From the NCBI RefSeq assembly GCF_028657945.1, contig NZ_CP059693.1, positions 1,178,001 through 1,242,000 on the forward strand: 64,000 nucleotides of DNA, in the 5' to 3' direction. Origin of the DNA: Thalassomonas haliotis (GTDB lineage: Bacteria; Pseudomonadota; Gammaproteobacteria; Enterobacterales; Alteromonadaceae). Shown here one piece after another: positions 29,654 to 40,335 of the stretch. Under the pieces are notes generated by a model. It had not been told where the DNA came from. It was given only the letters and a program-made list of their open reading frames with translations, and did not search any database. Position 1 is the stretch's first letter, and every line of letters starts with the position of its first letter. A program made the position numbers and the translations under genes.

Positions 29654-29677
29654 AGACGTCTATACGTTTAGAAGTTG
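29654..29677 (+). promoter_or_regulatory. MetJ operator (three tandem met boxes) upstream of metA
   Basis: AGACGTCT (29654-29661) is a perfect met box, followed directly by the 8-mers ATACGTTT and AGAAGTTG. Tandem 8-bp boxes are how MetJ with S-adenosylmethionine binds. The third box overlaps a TTGACA -35-like sequence (29675-29680), so repression by promoter occlusion is plausible; the -10 is not clear. Confidence 0.8.
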
Positions 29678-29744
29678 ACATTTCTAGAGTTCCAAGTCAC
29701 ATTAAGCACTTTACATCTTAGTGCTCTTGATTAGGTTGATAGTT

Positions 29745-30686
29745 ATGCCCATTAAAATTCCGGATCAGTTACCCGCTTTGTCTATTCTCGATAATGAGAA
29801 TATCTTTGTGATGTCAGAGCACAGGGCGGTAAACCAGGACATTCGTCCGATGGAAGTGGCGATACTCAACCTGATGCCGAATAAAATTGCGACCGAAGTG
29901 CAAATCTTGCGTATGCTGGCCAATACCCCGTTGCAGATCAATGTTGATTTTGTCCGCATCCATGCCGACGAGTCCAAACATACCCCTAAAGAGCATCTGG
30001 ATAATTTTTACCGCTTATTTGATGATATCAAGGACAAACAATACGATGGCCTGATCATCACCGGGGCACCGCTGGCTCTGCTTGATTACCAGCAGGTGAC
30101 GTTCTGGGATAAGATTTGCGAGGTCTTTGACTGGGCGGAGAAAAATGTTACCTCTACTATGTTCTCCTGCTGGGCCGCCCATGCTGCCCTGTATCACCAT
30201 TACGGCATTAACCGCCGTTTGCGTGATAGCAAACTTTCCGGAATTTATGACCATAGCCCGCTGGATGCCAGGGAGCAGTTGACCCGGGGGTTTGATGAAA
30301 GCTTTAAGGTGCCGCATTCCCGCTATGGCTATATCAGCAAAGAAGACTATCTTTCCATTCCCGGCTTGAAAGTGCTGGCAGAATCAGAGCAGGCCGGCGT
30401 GTACCTGGCGGCCAGTGAAAATAAACAGCAGGTTTACCTGACCGGCCATCCTGAATATGATGCCAGCACCTTAGCCGAAGAGTATCAAAGGGATCTGCAG
30501 GCGGATTTAGCGCCGACGATACCTGAATGTTATTTTCCTGAAAACAATCCCGGCAAGTCGCCGCAGAGTTCCTGGCGCAGCCACGGCAGTTTGCTGTTCA
30601 CCAACTGGCTCAACTATTACGTTTACCAAATTACACCTTATAAACTGGATGCCGATAATATCCAGGCTATCCACCCGGGAGTTTAA
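29745..30686 (+). CDS. metA: Homoserine O-acyltransferase MetA (HTS family)
   Basis: MetA acylates homoserine, the first committed step of methionine synthesis. ATG 29745 gives 313 residues and the conserved start [15 protein letters not shown] 29721 is in frame but unneeded. The catalytic residues fall at exactly the E. coli numbering: Cys142 ([10 protein letters not shown]), His235 and Glu237 (TGHPEYD). At position 111, Gly marks succinyl-transferases and Glu marks acetyl-transferases; this protein has Ala (GAPLALLDY). Succinyl transfer remains more likely by overall similarity, but acyl specificity should be treated as open. The gene is just upstream of metH and behind a MetJ operator, so both probably respond to methionine status. 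Confidence 0.93.
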   Translation: MPIKIPDQLPALSILDNENIFVMSEHRAVNQDIRPMEVAILNLMPNKIATEVQILRMLANTPLQINVDFVRIHADESKHTPKEHLDNFYRLFDDIKDKQYDGLIITGAPLALLDYQQVTFWDKICEVFDWAEKNVTSTMFSCWAAHAALYHHYGINRRLRDSKLSGIYDHSPLDAREQLTRGFDESFKVPHSRYGYISKEDYLSIPGLKVLAESEQAGVYLAASENKQQVYLTGHPEYDASTLAEEYQRDLQADLAPTIPECYFPENNPGKSPQSSWRSHGSLLFTNWLNYYVYQITPYKLDADNIQAIHPGV

Positions 30687-30687
30687 T

Positions 30688-33600
30688 ATGAAGCAGTCTG
30701 ACTCTTTTGAATTATTTTCGCAGCAACTGAGCAACAGAATATTAATTCTTGATGGCGCTATGGGCACTATGATCCAGGCGTATAAGCTCGAAGAGCAGGA
30801 TTACCGCGGTCAGCGTTTTGCCGACTGGCATTGTGACGTAAAGGGCAATAATGACCTTTTGGTATTAACCCAGCCGGACATTATCAGGGATATTCACCGG
30901 GAATATCTGGAAGCCGGGGCGGATATCCTGGAAACCAATACCTTTAATGCCACCACCATCGCCATGGACGATTATGAGATGGCGGATATCAGCGCGGAAA
31001 TCAATAAGGTGGCGGCGCAGCTGGCGCGTGAGGTGGCGGATGAGTATAACCGCAAGACCCCGGAAAAACCCAGGTTTGTCGCCGGGGTGCTCGGGCCGAC
31101 CAACCGTACCTGCTCAATATCGCCGGATGTGAATGATCCTGCTTATCGTAATGTTACTTTTGAGCAGTTAAAAGAGGCTTATATCGAATCCACCCTGGCC
31201 CTGGTTGAAGGGGGCAGTGATATTATTCTTATCGAAACCATTTTCGATACCCTTAATGCCAAGGCGGCCATTTTTGCAGTGGAAGAAGCCTTTGAGCGCT
31301 TGAACTTACGCCTGCCGGTGATGATTTCCGGCACGATTACCGATGCATCGGGACGGACCTTGTCCGGGCAAACCACCGAAGCTTTTTATAATTCCCTGCG
31401 CCATGCCAAACCGATTTCTTTTGGCCTGAACTGTGCCTTGGGGCCGGTGGAATTACGCCAGTATGTGGAAGAGCTGAGCCGCATCAGTGATGTTGCCGTT
31501 TCTGCCCATCCCAATGCCGGTTTGCCTAATGCCTTTGGCGAATATGATTTCTCGGTGGAGGACATGAACAGCCATGTGAAGGAGTGGGCGCAGTCGGGCT
31601 TTTTAAACATTATCGGCGGCTGCTGCGGTACTACGCCTGGGCATATCAGGGGTATGCTGGAATCGGTAGCAGGGCTGAAACCCAGGGAAATCAAAGCGCG
31701 TGAGATTAATTGTCGCTTGTCCGGTTTGGAGGCCCTGAACATTGCCGGAGACAGTTTATTCGTTAATGTCGGCGAACGTACCAATGTTACCGGCTCGGCG
31801 ATCTTTAAGCGTTTGATCACCGAAGAAAATTATGATCAGGCCATTGCCGTGGCGCTGCAGCAGGTGGAAAACGGCGCCCAGATCATCGATATCAATATGG
31901 ATGAAGGCATGCTGGACTCAAAAGCTGCTATGGTGCGCTTTTTAAACCTGATTGCCGGTGAGCCGGATATCGCCAAGGTGCCGATCATGATCGACTCCTC
32001 CAAATGGGATATCCTCGAAGCGGGTCTGCAATGCATCCAGGGCAAAGGCATAGTTAACTCCATCAGCTTAAAAGAAGGTGAAGAGATCTTCCGCAAGCAG
32101 GCAAAATTATTACGGCGTTACGGTGCTGCCGTGATTGTGATGGCCTTTGATGAAGTCGGCCAGGCGGATACCCGGGCACGTAAGTTTGAAATTTGTCAGC
32201 GTGCCTACAATATCCTGGTGGACGAAATTGGCTTTCCGGCGGAAGATATTATTTTTGACCCGAATATTTTCGCCGTGGCGACCGGTATCGAAGAGCATAA
32301 TAACTATGCTCTCGACTTTATCGAAGCGGTGGCGGATATCAAAAAAAACCTGCCCCATGCCATGATCTCCGGCGGCGTTTCCAATGTTTCTTTCTCGTTC
32401 AGGGGCAATAACCCGGTACGCGAAGCCATACATGCGGTGTTTTTATATCATGCCATTAAAAACGGCATGGACATGGGCATAGTCAATGCCGGTCAGCTTG
32501 CCATCTATTCGGATATTCCGGATAACCTGCGTCTGGCGGTGGAAGATGTTATTCAAAACAGCGACGACGGCGCGACCGAACGGCTGTTGGAGGTGGCAGA
32601 AACTTTCCGCGGCCAGGGGGGCAGTAAAAGCTCGGCGGTGGATTTAAGCTGGCGGGAATTGCCGGTAAACAAACGCCTTGAACATGCCCTGGTTAAAGGG
32701 ATTAATGAGTTTATCGTTGAAGATACCGAAGCGGCCCGTCTTGAAGCCGCCCGGCCACTTGATGTGATCGAAGGGCCGCTGATGGACGGCATGAATATCG
32801 TCGGCGACCTGTTTGGCGCCGGGGAGATGTTTTTGCCCCAGGTGGTGAAATCCGCCCGGGTGATGAAGCAGGCGGTGGCTTATCTCAACCCTTTTATTGA
32901 GGAAGAGAAGACCGAGGTCAGCTCCAACGGTAAAGTGCTGCTGGCAACGGTGAAAGGCGATGTCCATGATATCGGCAAGAATATAGTCGGCGTGGTGTTA
33001 CAGTGTAATAACTATGACATTATCGATCTCGGGGTGATGGTTTCCTGTGAAGAAATCTTACGGGTGGCCCGTGAGGAAAAGGTCGATATTATCGGCCTGT
33101 CCGGTTTGATCACCCCGTCGCTTGATGAAATGGTACATGTCGCCAAAGAGATGAAACGCCAGGACTTTAACCTGCCGCTGCTGATTGGCGGGGCTACCAC
33201 CTCAAAAGCCCATACCGCGGTGAAAGTCGAACCTCAGTATCAGCACCCTGTGGTCTATGTGCCTAATGCTTCACGTTCGGTTTCTGTGGTGACCAGCCTG
33301 TTGTCGGATGAATTACGCCCGGCGTTTATGGAACGTCAGACAGATGAATACCAGCGGGTGCGCGAGCGCCATTATAAAAAAGGCCCGCGTTCGAGTTTGA
33401 TTTCCCTGGCACAGGCGCGGGAGAATGCCACCCCGCTTAGTTTTGAGCATTATCAGCCGAAAACCCCGAATCAGCTTGGCGTGACGGTACTTGATGAGCT
33501 GGATTTAACCGAGGTCAGAAATTATATCGACTGGACGCCGTTTTTTATGACCTGGCAGCTTTCCGGTAAATACCCGAAGATCCTCGAACATGAACTTATC

Positions 33601-34380
33601 GGTGAAGAAGCCCGGAAACTCTTTGACGATGCCAATGCCATGCTCGATGATCTTATCAATAACAGCAAGGTGAAAGCCAAAGCGGTATTTGGTTTATTCC
33701 CGGCAGTGCGTGAGCAGGATGACTTGATCTTATATCAGGATGAAACCCGCTCACAGCCGCGGATGAGGTTACATCAGCTGCGTCAGCAAAGTAAGAAGCC
33801 GGCCGGGCAATATAACCGTTGTTTATCGGATTATGTCGCCGATAAAGCATCCGGCATTGACGATTATGTCGGCGCTTTTGCAGTTTCCGCCGGTTTTGGT
33901 GTTGATGAACGGGTGAAAGTCTATGACCAGGACCATGACGCCTATAATAGTATTTTGTTAAAAGCGGTGGCGGATCGTCTGGCAGAAGCCAGCGCTGAAT
34001 ACCTGCACATGAAGATACGCACAGAATATTGGGGTTATGCCCCGGATGAAGCTTTGGATAATGAAGCCCTGATCCGCGAGCAATACCAGGGCATACGCCC
34101 GGCGCCGGGTTACCCTGCCTGTCCGGAACACACGGAAAAAGGTCTGTTATGGGAATTGCTCAATGTTGAAGAGAACATCGGCATGCAGCTGACCTCAAGT
34201 TATGCCATGTGGCCGGGGGCTGCCGTTAGCGGCTGGTACTTTGCCCATCCGGACTCTAAGTACTTTGCGGTAGCCAAAGTTGCCAAAGACCAGGTACTTG
34301 ATTACGCCGCGCGTAAAGAGATGACCTTACCGCAGGCTGAGCGCTGGCTGGCGGCTAATCTGGATTATGAGCCAGAATAA
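30688..34380 (+). CDS. metH: Cobalamin-dependent methionine synthase
   Basis: MetH transfers the methyl group of 5-methyl-THF to homocysteine through methylcobalamin. ATG 30688, one base after the metA stop, gives 1230 residues. The modules are complete. The homocysteine domain has zinc ligands Cys249 (LNCALG) and Cys312/Cys313 (GGCCGTT). The pterin domain is at about 355-620. The cobalamin cap and Rossmann domain carry His760 in [11 protein letters not shown], the axial ligand. The activation domain reaches to the C-terminus ([21 protein letters not shown]). The frame ends ANLDYEPE at a TAA, and the last part of the gene is repeated twice downstream with a 175-bp period. The third copy continues EPEQDITGF, so the original C-terminus may have been longer. 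Confidence 0.96.
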   Translation: MKQSDSFELFSQQLSNRILILDGAMGTMIQAYKLEEQDYRGQRFADWHCDVKGNNDLLVLTQPDIIRDIHREYLEAGADILETNTFNATTIAMDDYEMADISAEINKVAAQLAREVADEYNRKTPEKPRFVAGVLGPTNRTCSISPDVNDPAYRNVTFEQLKEAYIESTLALVEGGSDIILIETIFDTLNAKAAIFAVEEAFERLNLRLPVMISGTITDASGRTLSGQTTEAFYNSLRHAKPISFGLNCALGPVELRQYVEELSRISDVAVSAHPNAGLPNAFGEYDFSVEDMNSHVKEWAQSGFLNIIGGCCGTTPGHIRGMLESVAGLKPREIKAREINCRLSGLEALNIAGDSLFVNVGERTNVTGSAIFKRLITEENYDQAIAVALQQVENGAQIIDINMDEGMLDSKAAMVRFLNLIAGEPDIAKVPIMIDSSKWDILEAGLQCIQGKGIVNSISLKEGEEIFRKQAKLLRRYGAAVIVMAFDEVGQADTRARKFEICQRAYNILVDEIGFPAEDIIFDPNIFAVATGIEEHNNYALDFIEAVADIKKNLPHAMISGGVSNVSFSFRGNNPVREAIHAVFLYHAIKNGMDMGIVNAGQLAIYSDIPDNLRLAVEDVIQNSDDGATERLLEVAETFRGQGGSKSSAVDLSWRELPVNKRLEHALVKGINEFIVEDTEAARLEAARPLDVIEGPLMDGMNIVGDLFGAGEMFLPQVVKSARVMKQAVAYLNPFIEEEKTEVSSNGKVLLATVKGDVHDIGKNIVGVVLQCNNYDIIDLGVMVSCEEILRVAREEKVDIIGLSGLITPSLDEMVHVAKEMKRQDFNLPLLIGGATTSKAHTAVKVEPQYQHPVVYVPNASRSVSVVTSLLSDELRPAFMERQTDEYQRVRERHYKKGPRSSLISLAQARENATPLSFEHYQPKTPNQLGVTVLDELDLTEVRNYIDWTPFFMTWQLSGKYPKILEHELIGEEARKLFDDANAMLDDLINNSKVKAKAVFGLFPAVREQDDLILYQDETRSQPRMRLHQLRQQSKKPAGQYNRCLSDYVADKASGIDDYVGAFAVSAGFGVDERVKVYDQDHDAYNSILLKAVADRLAEASAEYLHMKIRTEYWGYAPDEALDNEALIREQYQGIRPAPGYPACPEHTEKGLLWELLNVEENIGMQLTSSYAMWPGAAVSGWYFAHPDSKYFAVAKVAKDQVLDYAARKEMTLPQAERWLAANLDYEPE

Positions 34381-34723
34381 GAAGATTGCTTAGCGGCTGG
34401 TACTTTGCCGCTCAATCATCCGACATGAGGCTAAGTACTTTGCGGTAGCCAAAGTTGCCAAAGACCAGGTACTTGATTACGCCGCGCGTAAAGAGATGAC
34501 CTTACCGCAGGCTGAGCGCTGGTTGGCGGCTAATCTGGATTATGAGCCAGAATAAGAAGATTGCTTAGCGGCTGGTACTTTGCCGCTCAATCATCCGACA
34601 TGAGGCTAAGTACTTTGCGGTAGCCAAAGTTGCCAAAGACCAGGTACTTGATTACGCCGCGCGTAAAGAGATGACCTTACCGCAGGCTGAGCGCTGGCTG
34701 GCGGCTAATCTGGATTATGAGCC
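34226..34723 (+). repeat. Tandem triplication of the metH 3' end (175-bp period)
   Basis: Sequence from TACTTTGCGG (34261, inside metH) to the end of the gene recurs at 34436 and 34611, a period of 175. Copies 2 and 3 begin with TTAGCGGCTGG at 34390 and 34565 and are almost identical (one C/T difference near 34523 in the inspected part). The left flank of the in-gene copy lacks 11 bases found in copies 2 and 3. The period is not a multiple of three, so the extra copies are out of frame with each other and are 3'-end remnants, not protein repeats. Confidence 0.93.
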
Positions 34724-34762
34724 TGAGCAGGATATTACAGGCTTTATAATTAACTTGAGATA

Positions 34763-34804
34763 AAAAATAACCCGGTCACTTGATAAGTAACCGGGTTATT
34801 TTTT
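34763..34804. terminator. Bidirectional terminator between metH repeats and the DPP-IV gene
   Basis: The stem AAAAATAACCCGGT (34763-34776) pairs with ACCGGGTTATTTTT (34790-34803), enclosing a 13-nt loop. It has an A run on the left and a T run on the right. It lies between convergent genes. Confidence 0.88.
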
Positions 34805-34823
34805 GCTTGTTTACTTTGGAAGA

Positions 34824-37139
34824 CTAACGGCCAGTACTGGCACTGCCTTCACTGCCACTGTCGGCATTTTTACTTTCATCCTGGCTGCTTGTTTTTGCAA
34901 TGGCAGGGGTGACATTAAAGTGGCGGTTAAAGAAGCCCATAATGGTATTGTTTAAATGCACTTTAACTTTTTTACCGCGCATACTGTGTTTGCTGCCGGG
35001 GTAGGTCATCAGTTCAAACACCTTGTTTTCATCCTGCAAGCTCTTGATTAGCTTAGTGGTGTTGGTAAAGAGCACGTTATCGTCCGCCATTCCGTGGTAG
35101 ACCATCAGGGGTCCCTGCAGGCCGTTAACATAAGGGAACACGCTGCTTTGCTGGTAACCGAAAGCATTGCTCTTTGGATGGCTCAGGTAACGCTCGGTAT
35201 AGTGGGTGTCATACAATAACCAGTCGGTGACCGGCGCACCGGAAACACCGGCTTTAAAGTATTCGCCTGCTTTAAACATGGTCATAAGCGCCATATAACC
35301 GCCGTAGGAATGACCAAAAATACCGATACGCTCTTTATCGACATAAGGCAGGCTATGCAGGAATTTCACCCCTGAGATCTGGTCGGCAACCTCTACCACG
35401 CCCAGGTTTTCATAGATGGGGAATTCAAATGCCGTGCCCCGGTAGTTTGAACCGCGGTTATCCAGCTGATAAACAATATAACCCTGCTGCACCATATACT
35501 GGCTCATGGCAGCACCTTGCCATTTGTTGGTTACCCGCTGTGCGTGCGGGCCGCCGTAGACATTTACTATTACCGGGTACTTTTTGCCCGGCACCATGTT
35601 TTTAGGCTTGAATAACTTGTAGTACAAGGTGGCCTTGCCGTCATCGGATTTCAGTGAGCCAAATTCGGGCATTACGATATCGTCGTAATAAGGTTTGATC
35701 GGGTGGCTGTCTGTGACCTGGTTTTGCTCAAGCCAGGTAATATGTTCGCCGTTTACCTGGTGCAAACTTACCTGTTGCGGTGTCTGGATATTGGAAAACT
35801 TGTCGATATAACTGCGGTTATCCCGGGAAAACACTATGCTGTGGAAACCGTTGCGCTTGGTGACCCGCACCACGTGTTCAGGGGCTTTGCCGTCCAGCGG
35901 CACTTTATATAAGTGTCTTTCCAGCGGCGTATCTGCGCGGCCGGTAAAATAAACCCAGCCATTTTCTTCATCGATACTTTTTAAAGAATCGACTACCCAG
36001 TCGCCTTTACTGAGTTGGGCGATAAGCTCACCTTTGATGTTGAAATGATAAAGGTGTTTAAAACCGTCACGCTCCGAGGCCCAGATAAAAGACTTGGCAT
36101 CTTTTAAAAACTTCAGGTCGTGGTGCAGGTTTATCCAGTGATCTGAGCTTTCCGTCAGCAAGGTTTTTTGCTTGCGGCTTTTCAGGTTATAAAGATTAAG
36201 TTTAAGGGTTTTCTGATCCCGGCTTTGCCATTGGTAAGATAAGCTTTTGCTGTTGGGCAGCCATTTTACCCGCGGCAGATAAATATTTTGCTCTTTGCCG
36301 GTATCGATAAAGCGGATGTCCTGATCCTCCAGATCTACCGTGGCCAGTTGAATGTTGACATTGTTGCTGCCGGTGGCGGGATATCTTTGTTCGATCAGTT
36401 TGATTTCTTCGGCATAAATTTCATTGCGGATCACGGTTTGTACCGGAGACTCGTCTACCCGTAAAAAAGCGATGTGCTTTTCATTCGGCGACCACCAGTA
36501 GCCGGTCATACGGTCCATTTCTTCCTGGGCGACAAATTCTGCCATGCCGTTTTTAATGGTGTCTTTACCGTCTTTGGTCAGGCGGATCTCTGTGCCGTTT
36601 TTTATGTTGATGGCATAAATGTTCTGCTCGCGGATAAAAGAGACATATTTGCCCTTGGGGGAGAACTTGACATCGGTTTCAAAGGCCGGGGTTTTAGTCA
36701 GGCGTTTTGAGGTTTTGCTGGCCAGGTCGTAATAATAAATATCGCCATTGAGGGGGAACAGCAAGGCGGTGCCGTCGTTTGAGAAGGTGTATTCCATGAT
36801 CCCCTGACCATAGATGCGCTGGCGTTCACGCCGGGCTTTTTCTTCGTCGGAAAGAACTTCCTCGCCACTGAATAACTCCTGGGAGTCCACCAGTAATTTA
36901 TTTTCTTTACTGGTCAGGTTATATTCCCAGAGATCATAACGGTTCAAATCTTCGGTTTTTCCCTGTAAATAAGTGACCCGGTTGCCATCGGGAGAAAAAC
37001 TTAGCGATTTCGGACTCGGGCCGTCTAGTGAGGGGGAGCTGTAGATCCTTTCTATGCTTAGTTGTTCTGCATGTAGGCTTGGCATACCGGCGAGCGATAA
37101 AGTCGACGCGATTAAAGCCGTTTTTAGTATATTTTTCAT
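34824..37139 (-). CDS. Secreted S9B prolyl dipeptidyl peptidase (DPP-IV type)
   Basis: This 771-residue protein has a signal peptide (about 1-24, ending SLHA). It has an N-terminal beta-propeller domain (about 45-500) with EEMDRMTGYWWSPNEKHIAF, which contains the Glu-Glu pair that binds the substrate N-terminus in DPP-IV. The C-terminal alpha/beta-hydrolase has nucleophile Ser611 (GHSYGGYM), Asp near 686 (MADDNVLF) and His718 (GSKHSMRG), so it is a complete triad. It releases X-Pro or X-Ala dipeptides in the periplasm or outside. The last 25 residues are Ser/Asp/Gly-rich. It is monocistronic, convergent with metH. Confidence 0.93.
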   Translation of the reverse strand: MKNILKTALIASTLSLAGMPSLHAEQLSIERIYSSPSLDGPSPKSLSFSPDGNRVTYLQGKTEDLNRYDLWEYNLTSKENKLLVDSQELFSGEEVLSDEEKARRERQRIYGQGIMEYTFSNDGTALLFPLNGDIYYYDLASKTSKRLTKTPAFETDVKFSPKGKYVSFIREQNIYAINIKNGTEIRLTKDGKDTIKNGMAEFVAQEEMDRMTGYWWSPNEKHIAFLRVDESPVQTVIRNEIYAEEIKLIEQRYPATGSNNVNIQLATVDLEDQDIRFIDTGKEQNIYLPRVKWLPNSKSLSYQWQSRDQKTLKLNLYNLKSRKQKTLLTESSDHWINLHHDLKFLKDAKSFIWASERDGFKHLYHFNIKGELIAQLSKGDWVVDSLKSIDEENGWVYFTGRADTPLERHLYKVPLDGKAPEHVVRVTKRNGFHSIVFSRDNRSYIDKFSNIQTPQQVSLHQVNGEHITWLEQNQVTDSHPIKPYYDDIVMPEFGSLKSDDGKATLYYKLFKPKNMVPGKKYPVIVNVYGGPHAQRVTNKWQGAAMSQYMVQQGYIVYQLDNRGSNYRGTAFEFPIYENLGVVEVADQISGVKFLHSLPYVDKERIGIFGHSYGGYMALMTMFKAGEYFKAGVSGAPVTDWLLYDTHYTERYLSHPKSNAFGYQQSSVFPYVNGLQGPLMVYHGMADDNVLFTNTTKLIKSLQDENKVFELMTYPGSKHSMRGKKVKVHLNNTIMGFFNRHFNVTPAIAKTSSQDESKNADSGSEGSASTGR

Positions 37140-37641
37140 GTATAAACCGTAATTGGGGTTCTGATTTGCCAGCGGCTTGCCTGTATCGGAAACAGGCAGG
37201 GCAAAAGTTATTTTTTAAATTCTTTAAATAGTAACAAAAACTGCCGCCAATAGCAGTGATCAACAATGTAAATTTGTTGCAAGATATAACTTTTAGCGGC
37301 AACGAGCATCCGCAAAGGTTTGATAGTGAAATGTGCCCGGTTGCCGCATTGATAGCGTCAAGAATTTGAACCTTATTCTGTTTGGCCATACTTACGGAAG
37401 AAAACAGGAAAAAGCGATTCATTGTTTTTGGCTCTGTTGGAGGGCAAATAGTACAAGCTCCCTAGCCAAGCTTGCTGTAGGGGCTGTATAGTGAAATAAC
37501 CTTTGCTATTATTTACCTAAAAGGGGCGTAAAAATTGCTTAGCTTTATTTTGCTTACTTTTTAACGAATCAAATTATAATTAGCTTATGGTGTTAGCCTG
37601 AAAGTAAATATTTGTTCCATTATGATGATATATAAGCGTAA
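37140..37641. other. 502-bp divergent intergenic region
   Basis: It separates the DPP-IV gene (minus) from the PilZ gene (plus) and must hold both promoters. An AT-rich stretch with TATAAT at 37575-37580 could serve the PilZ gene, but no good -35 is at the right distance. The open minus-strand frame through 36934-37422 looks like a shadow. No RNA gene was seen. Confidence 0.4.
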
Positions 37642-40110
37642 ATGACTAAAGATTTTTCTCAGTACCAAAATATAATTAGCCAGTTTCGCGGCCGGGTGGC
37701 AAATGCCGGCTTTGAGGCCGAATTTAGTGCGGCCACTGAGCAGCTGGCGAAAACCGAAAAGTTTTTGCTGAAAATGGAATTAAAGCGCCTGGCTACTCCC
37801 TGTACCCGTTTGATTGACCTGCGTGGTCATGTTGACGGCGATTGCCGCCCTTATGAACATGATGGCAGTGTTCATTTCTTAGATGCCATCGCGATTAAGG
37901 TGTTTGAAGAAAACCTTGGTTTTTACGGCGCTTATACCCTGGCGGTTTATGAGGCGGTGAACAATACCGAAAATAACTTTCGGGTGATTTATCAAAAAGA
38001 AAAAGCCCAGTTGCAGCTGGCTAAAAGTCAGGGGGAGACCAAGGCGCTTGAAAAAAATCAATACCCGGCAACCTTATACCGTTTAGGGGAGTACCATAAC
38101 CGGCGCGAAGAAAGAATGAATTTTGCCGTGCCGCTGCTGGTGACTTTAGATGATGATACTGAGCTTGAGTCTACCAGCTCGGATATCAGTGTCCATGGTT
38201 GTAAATTTCGTTTGCCCGCGGTATGTGAGCTTGAAGTCGGGCAGATGGTCGCGATACGTTTTATCGGCCTGGAGCAAGAATTTCAGTTTGGCCTTGAAAA
38301 CAGCTTTAATTATGAAATTTTACAAGTTCAGGAAGAAAATAATCAGCTGCTGGTTTCTGTGCAAAGGGTTAATGCCCCCGATGATGACAGTTTTATCAAG
38401 TTCCTGCGCGGCTTTATTCAGGGCAATAAAAGACGTTATAAAATCAACCTGGATAACACCATTAATGCACTCCAGGCTCGCAGCATGGAGCAGTTTGTCT
38501 TACCCAAGTCCAATGAACTGCCGGTTTTTGTCGAAGAAAACCAGGGGCAGCTGGTGCCGCGTTATGTACTGACCTCAGGTAACAATCAGCCCGGTTACCA
38601 GTATTGGCAAGATGAAAAACACCAGGCGACCTTACATTGCCTGATCAATAAAGACAGGATCGAGCGTTTACAGAAAAAACGCCTGCTGGAAAACTCTTTA
38701 CTGGTGTATAGCTTTATTCATTACAACCAGGGAAAGTCTTATTTTTATACCGCAGATGAAGAGCAGCTAAAAGACGATAAAGACTTTATGAAACGTTTTT
38801 TAGGTTTTGCTGCAGCAAGAGAGTCATTTGCTATCACCGAATTAAGTTTTTTTGAGGTGGATGCCAGCCGGGCGTATTCTCCCTTTACCTTGTCAGATTC
38901 CCTTACCAAAAAAGATGAATATTTAAATTTACCGCCTTCGCAAGAAGTGTTTGGTATTTTAGGGAAATTGCCCTATATCGTGGTGGCGAATAATATTACC
39001 GATGAGCGTTTGGTGGAAGATTATCGCTTGATTTCCTATGAAGGCATAGACATCAATCAGCTGAAGAACTTCGGCCATAAGCGCTTAAGCAAACCTTATC
39101 CTGTGGATGAATTAGGGATAAATTACCGTAACCAGCGCCAGGAGCCGAGATTTAATTACAAAACCCCGGTGATCATTGAAAGCGAAGGGGTAAGCTGGCA
39201 AGGGGTTTCCCACGACTTTTCCGTGTCCGGATTAATGGTCGCATTGGACAAGCCGGCAATGTTAAAAAAAGGCGATATTGTCCACCTGAGTTTCCCCAAC
39301 TTACAAAAAATCACTTCCACCTTTGATCTTAAATCGCTGCCTTATGAAGCCGTGTGTGTCAATAAAAAGAAAATGACCATCAATCTGCGGGTTTATGTTG
39401 AGCAACACCAGCATATCGGGCGTAGTTTTTTTAAATTGTTGATCGAAAAAAATCGCGATAAATTAACGGCGGATGAATATGCCATGATAGTGCCGGGCTT
39501 AAGCAAAGCGCTGCGTAATGTTTACAGCCATAGCCTGAATATTTCTTCTTTAGTGGTACAAACCAGCGGCAGCCGATATAAGATAGAGGCCATAGCCTGC
39601 AGCGCCGAAAACAATGAATTGCTGTCTTTAATGCGCCGGTTAAGCGACCGCCAGCAGTATTATAATTTATATCCGCTGCTGAGTAATTTGCAGGCAACTA
39701 ACATCATGAATAACAGTTTGAAAAAAATGCAAACCGGTGATGCGCCGATCACCGAAATTTTATATGTTGCCATAAATCATGATGTTGAAATGGTTGAAAA
39801 GGCCGTTATGACTAAGCTTGCCAGTGAATTGAAGTCCCCGGACGACAGAAAATCCTTTATTCGCGATGCGTTAAAAGCCGGCAGTTTTTATTGTGTCCAG
39901 GTGAAGTTGTCGCGGGCGGATGAGCCGGATATGGATTATTTAAATCCCGAGCTCAGTTATATCGGCTCCTATGCCATTCACAGGGGCAAGCAGATCGAGC
40001 AGGAAATCTGGAGTGTTGCCGGTATTATCCAGTTATTGGATATTACCCACGAGGCGATGATCCGCTATAACTTTGTGCCTGAGGGAGTTCATTCCTCTGC
40101 TTCGTTATAA
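37642..40110 (+). CDS. Large cytoplasmic protein with two PilZ (c-di-GMP-binding) domains
   Basis: An 822-residue protein with no signal or membrane segment. It has two PilZ-type units. The first is RREERMNFAVPL (RxxxR, about 154-158) followed by SSDISVHGCKF (D-x-S-x-x-G). The second is RQEPRFNYKTPV (about 499) followed by SHDFSVSGLMVAL. Both halves of the c-di-GMP site are present in both units, so it may bind two or more dimers. The remaining sequence (1-150, 250-490 and 600-822) is unrecognised. It lies directly upstream of a barrel and a PstS-like gene, which parallels the locus at 3752-7872 where those proteins sit with a GGDEF-EAL enzyme. A weak ribosome-binding site precedes ATG 37642. 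Confidence 0.85.
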   Translation: MTKDFSQYQNIISQFRGRVANAGFEAEFSAATEQLAKTEKFLLKMELKRLATPCTRLIDLRGHVDGDCRPYEHDGSVHFLDAIAIKVFEENLGFYGAYTLAVYEAVNNTENNFRVIYQKEKAQLQLAKSQGETKALEKNQYPATLYRLGEYHNRREERMNFAVPLLVTLDDDTELESTSSDISVHGCKFRLPAVCELEVGQMVAIRFIGLEQEFQFGLENSFNYEILQVQEENNQLLVSVQRVNAPDDDSFIKFLRGFIQGNKRRYKINLDNTINALQARSMEQFVLPKSNELPVFVEENQGQLVPRYVLTSGNNQPGYQYWQDEKHQATLHCLINKDRIERLQKKRLLENSLLVYSFIHYNQGKSYFYTADEEQLKDDKDFMKRFLGFAAARESFAITELSFFEVDASRAYSPFTLSDSLTKKDEYLNLPPSQEVFGILGKLPYIVVANNITDERLVEDYRLISYEGIDINQLKNFGHKRLSKPYPVDELGINYRNQRQEPRFNYKTPVIIESEGVSWQGVSHDFSVSGLMVALDKPAMLKKGDIVHLSFPNLQKITSTFDLKSLPYEAVCVNKKKMTINLRVYVEQHQHIGRSFFKLLIEKNRDKLTADEYAMIVPGLSKALRNVYSHSLNISSLVVQTSGSRYKIEAIACSAENNELLSLMRRLSDRQQYYNLYPLLSNLQATNIMNNSLKKMQTGDAPITEILYVAINHDVEMVEKAVMTKLASELKSPDDRKSFIRDALKAGSFYCVQVKLSRADEPDMDYLNPELSYIGSYAIHRGKQIEQEIWSVAGIIQLLDITHEAMIRYNFVPEGVHSSASL

Positions 40111-40335
40111 CAGGGGGATCGCCAGGTGCCTGCCCACTTTTTTAGTTTGTGTCCGGCATAAGGCTGTATTCGCCTTTTTCTCCGGAAAAATGTGAACCTT
40201 TTTACCTTTTCTGGCATCTGTGAGCGGCTTGCCAGGCCGCTTGTACTCTGTTGTTTGCCCGTATTCCTGCTTTTATTTGCATAAATAAAGAAGTTGACTA
40301 ACGTTAGATGTGATATCAGCAACTTGAGAATCACA

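Noticed and set aside
36934-37422. Minus-strand 162-residue ORF upstream of the DPP-IV gene
   Set aside because: It overlaps the DPP-IV start in another frame and has no recognisable features.
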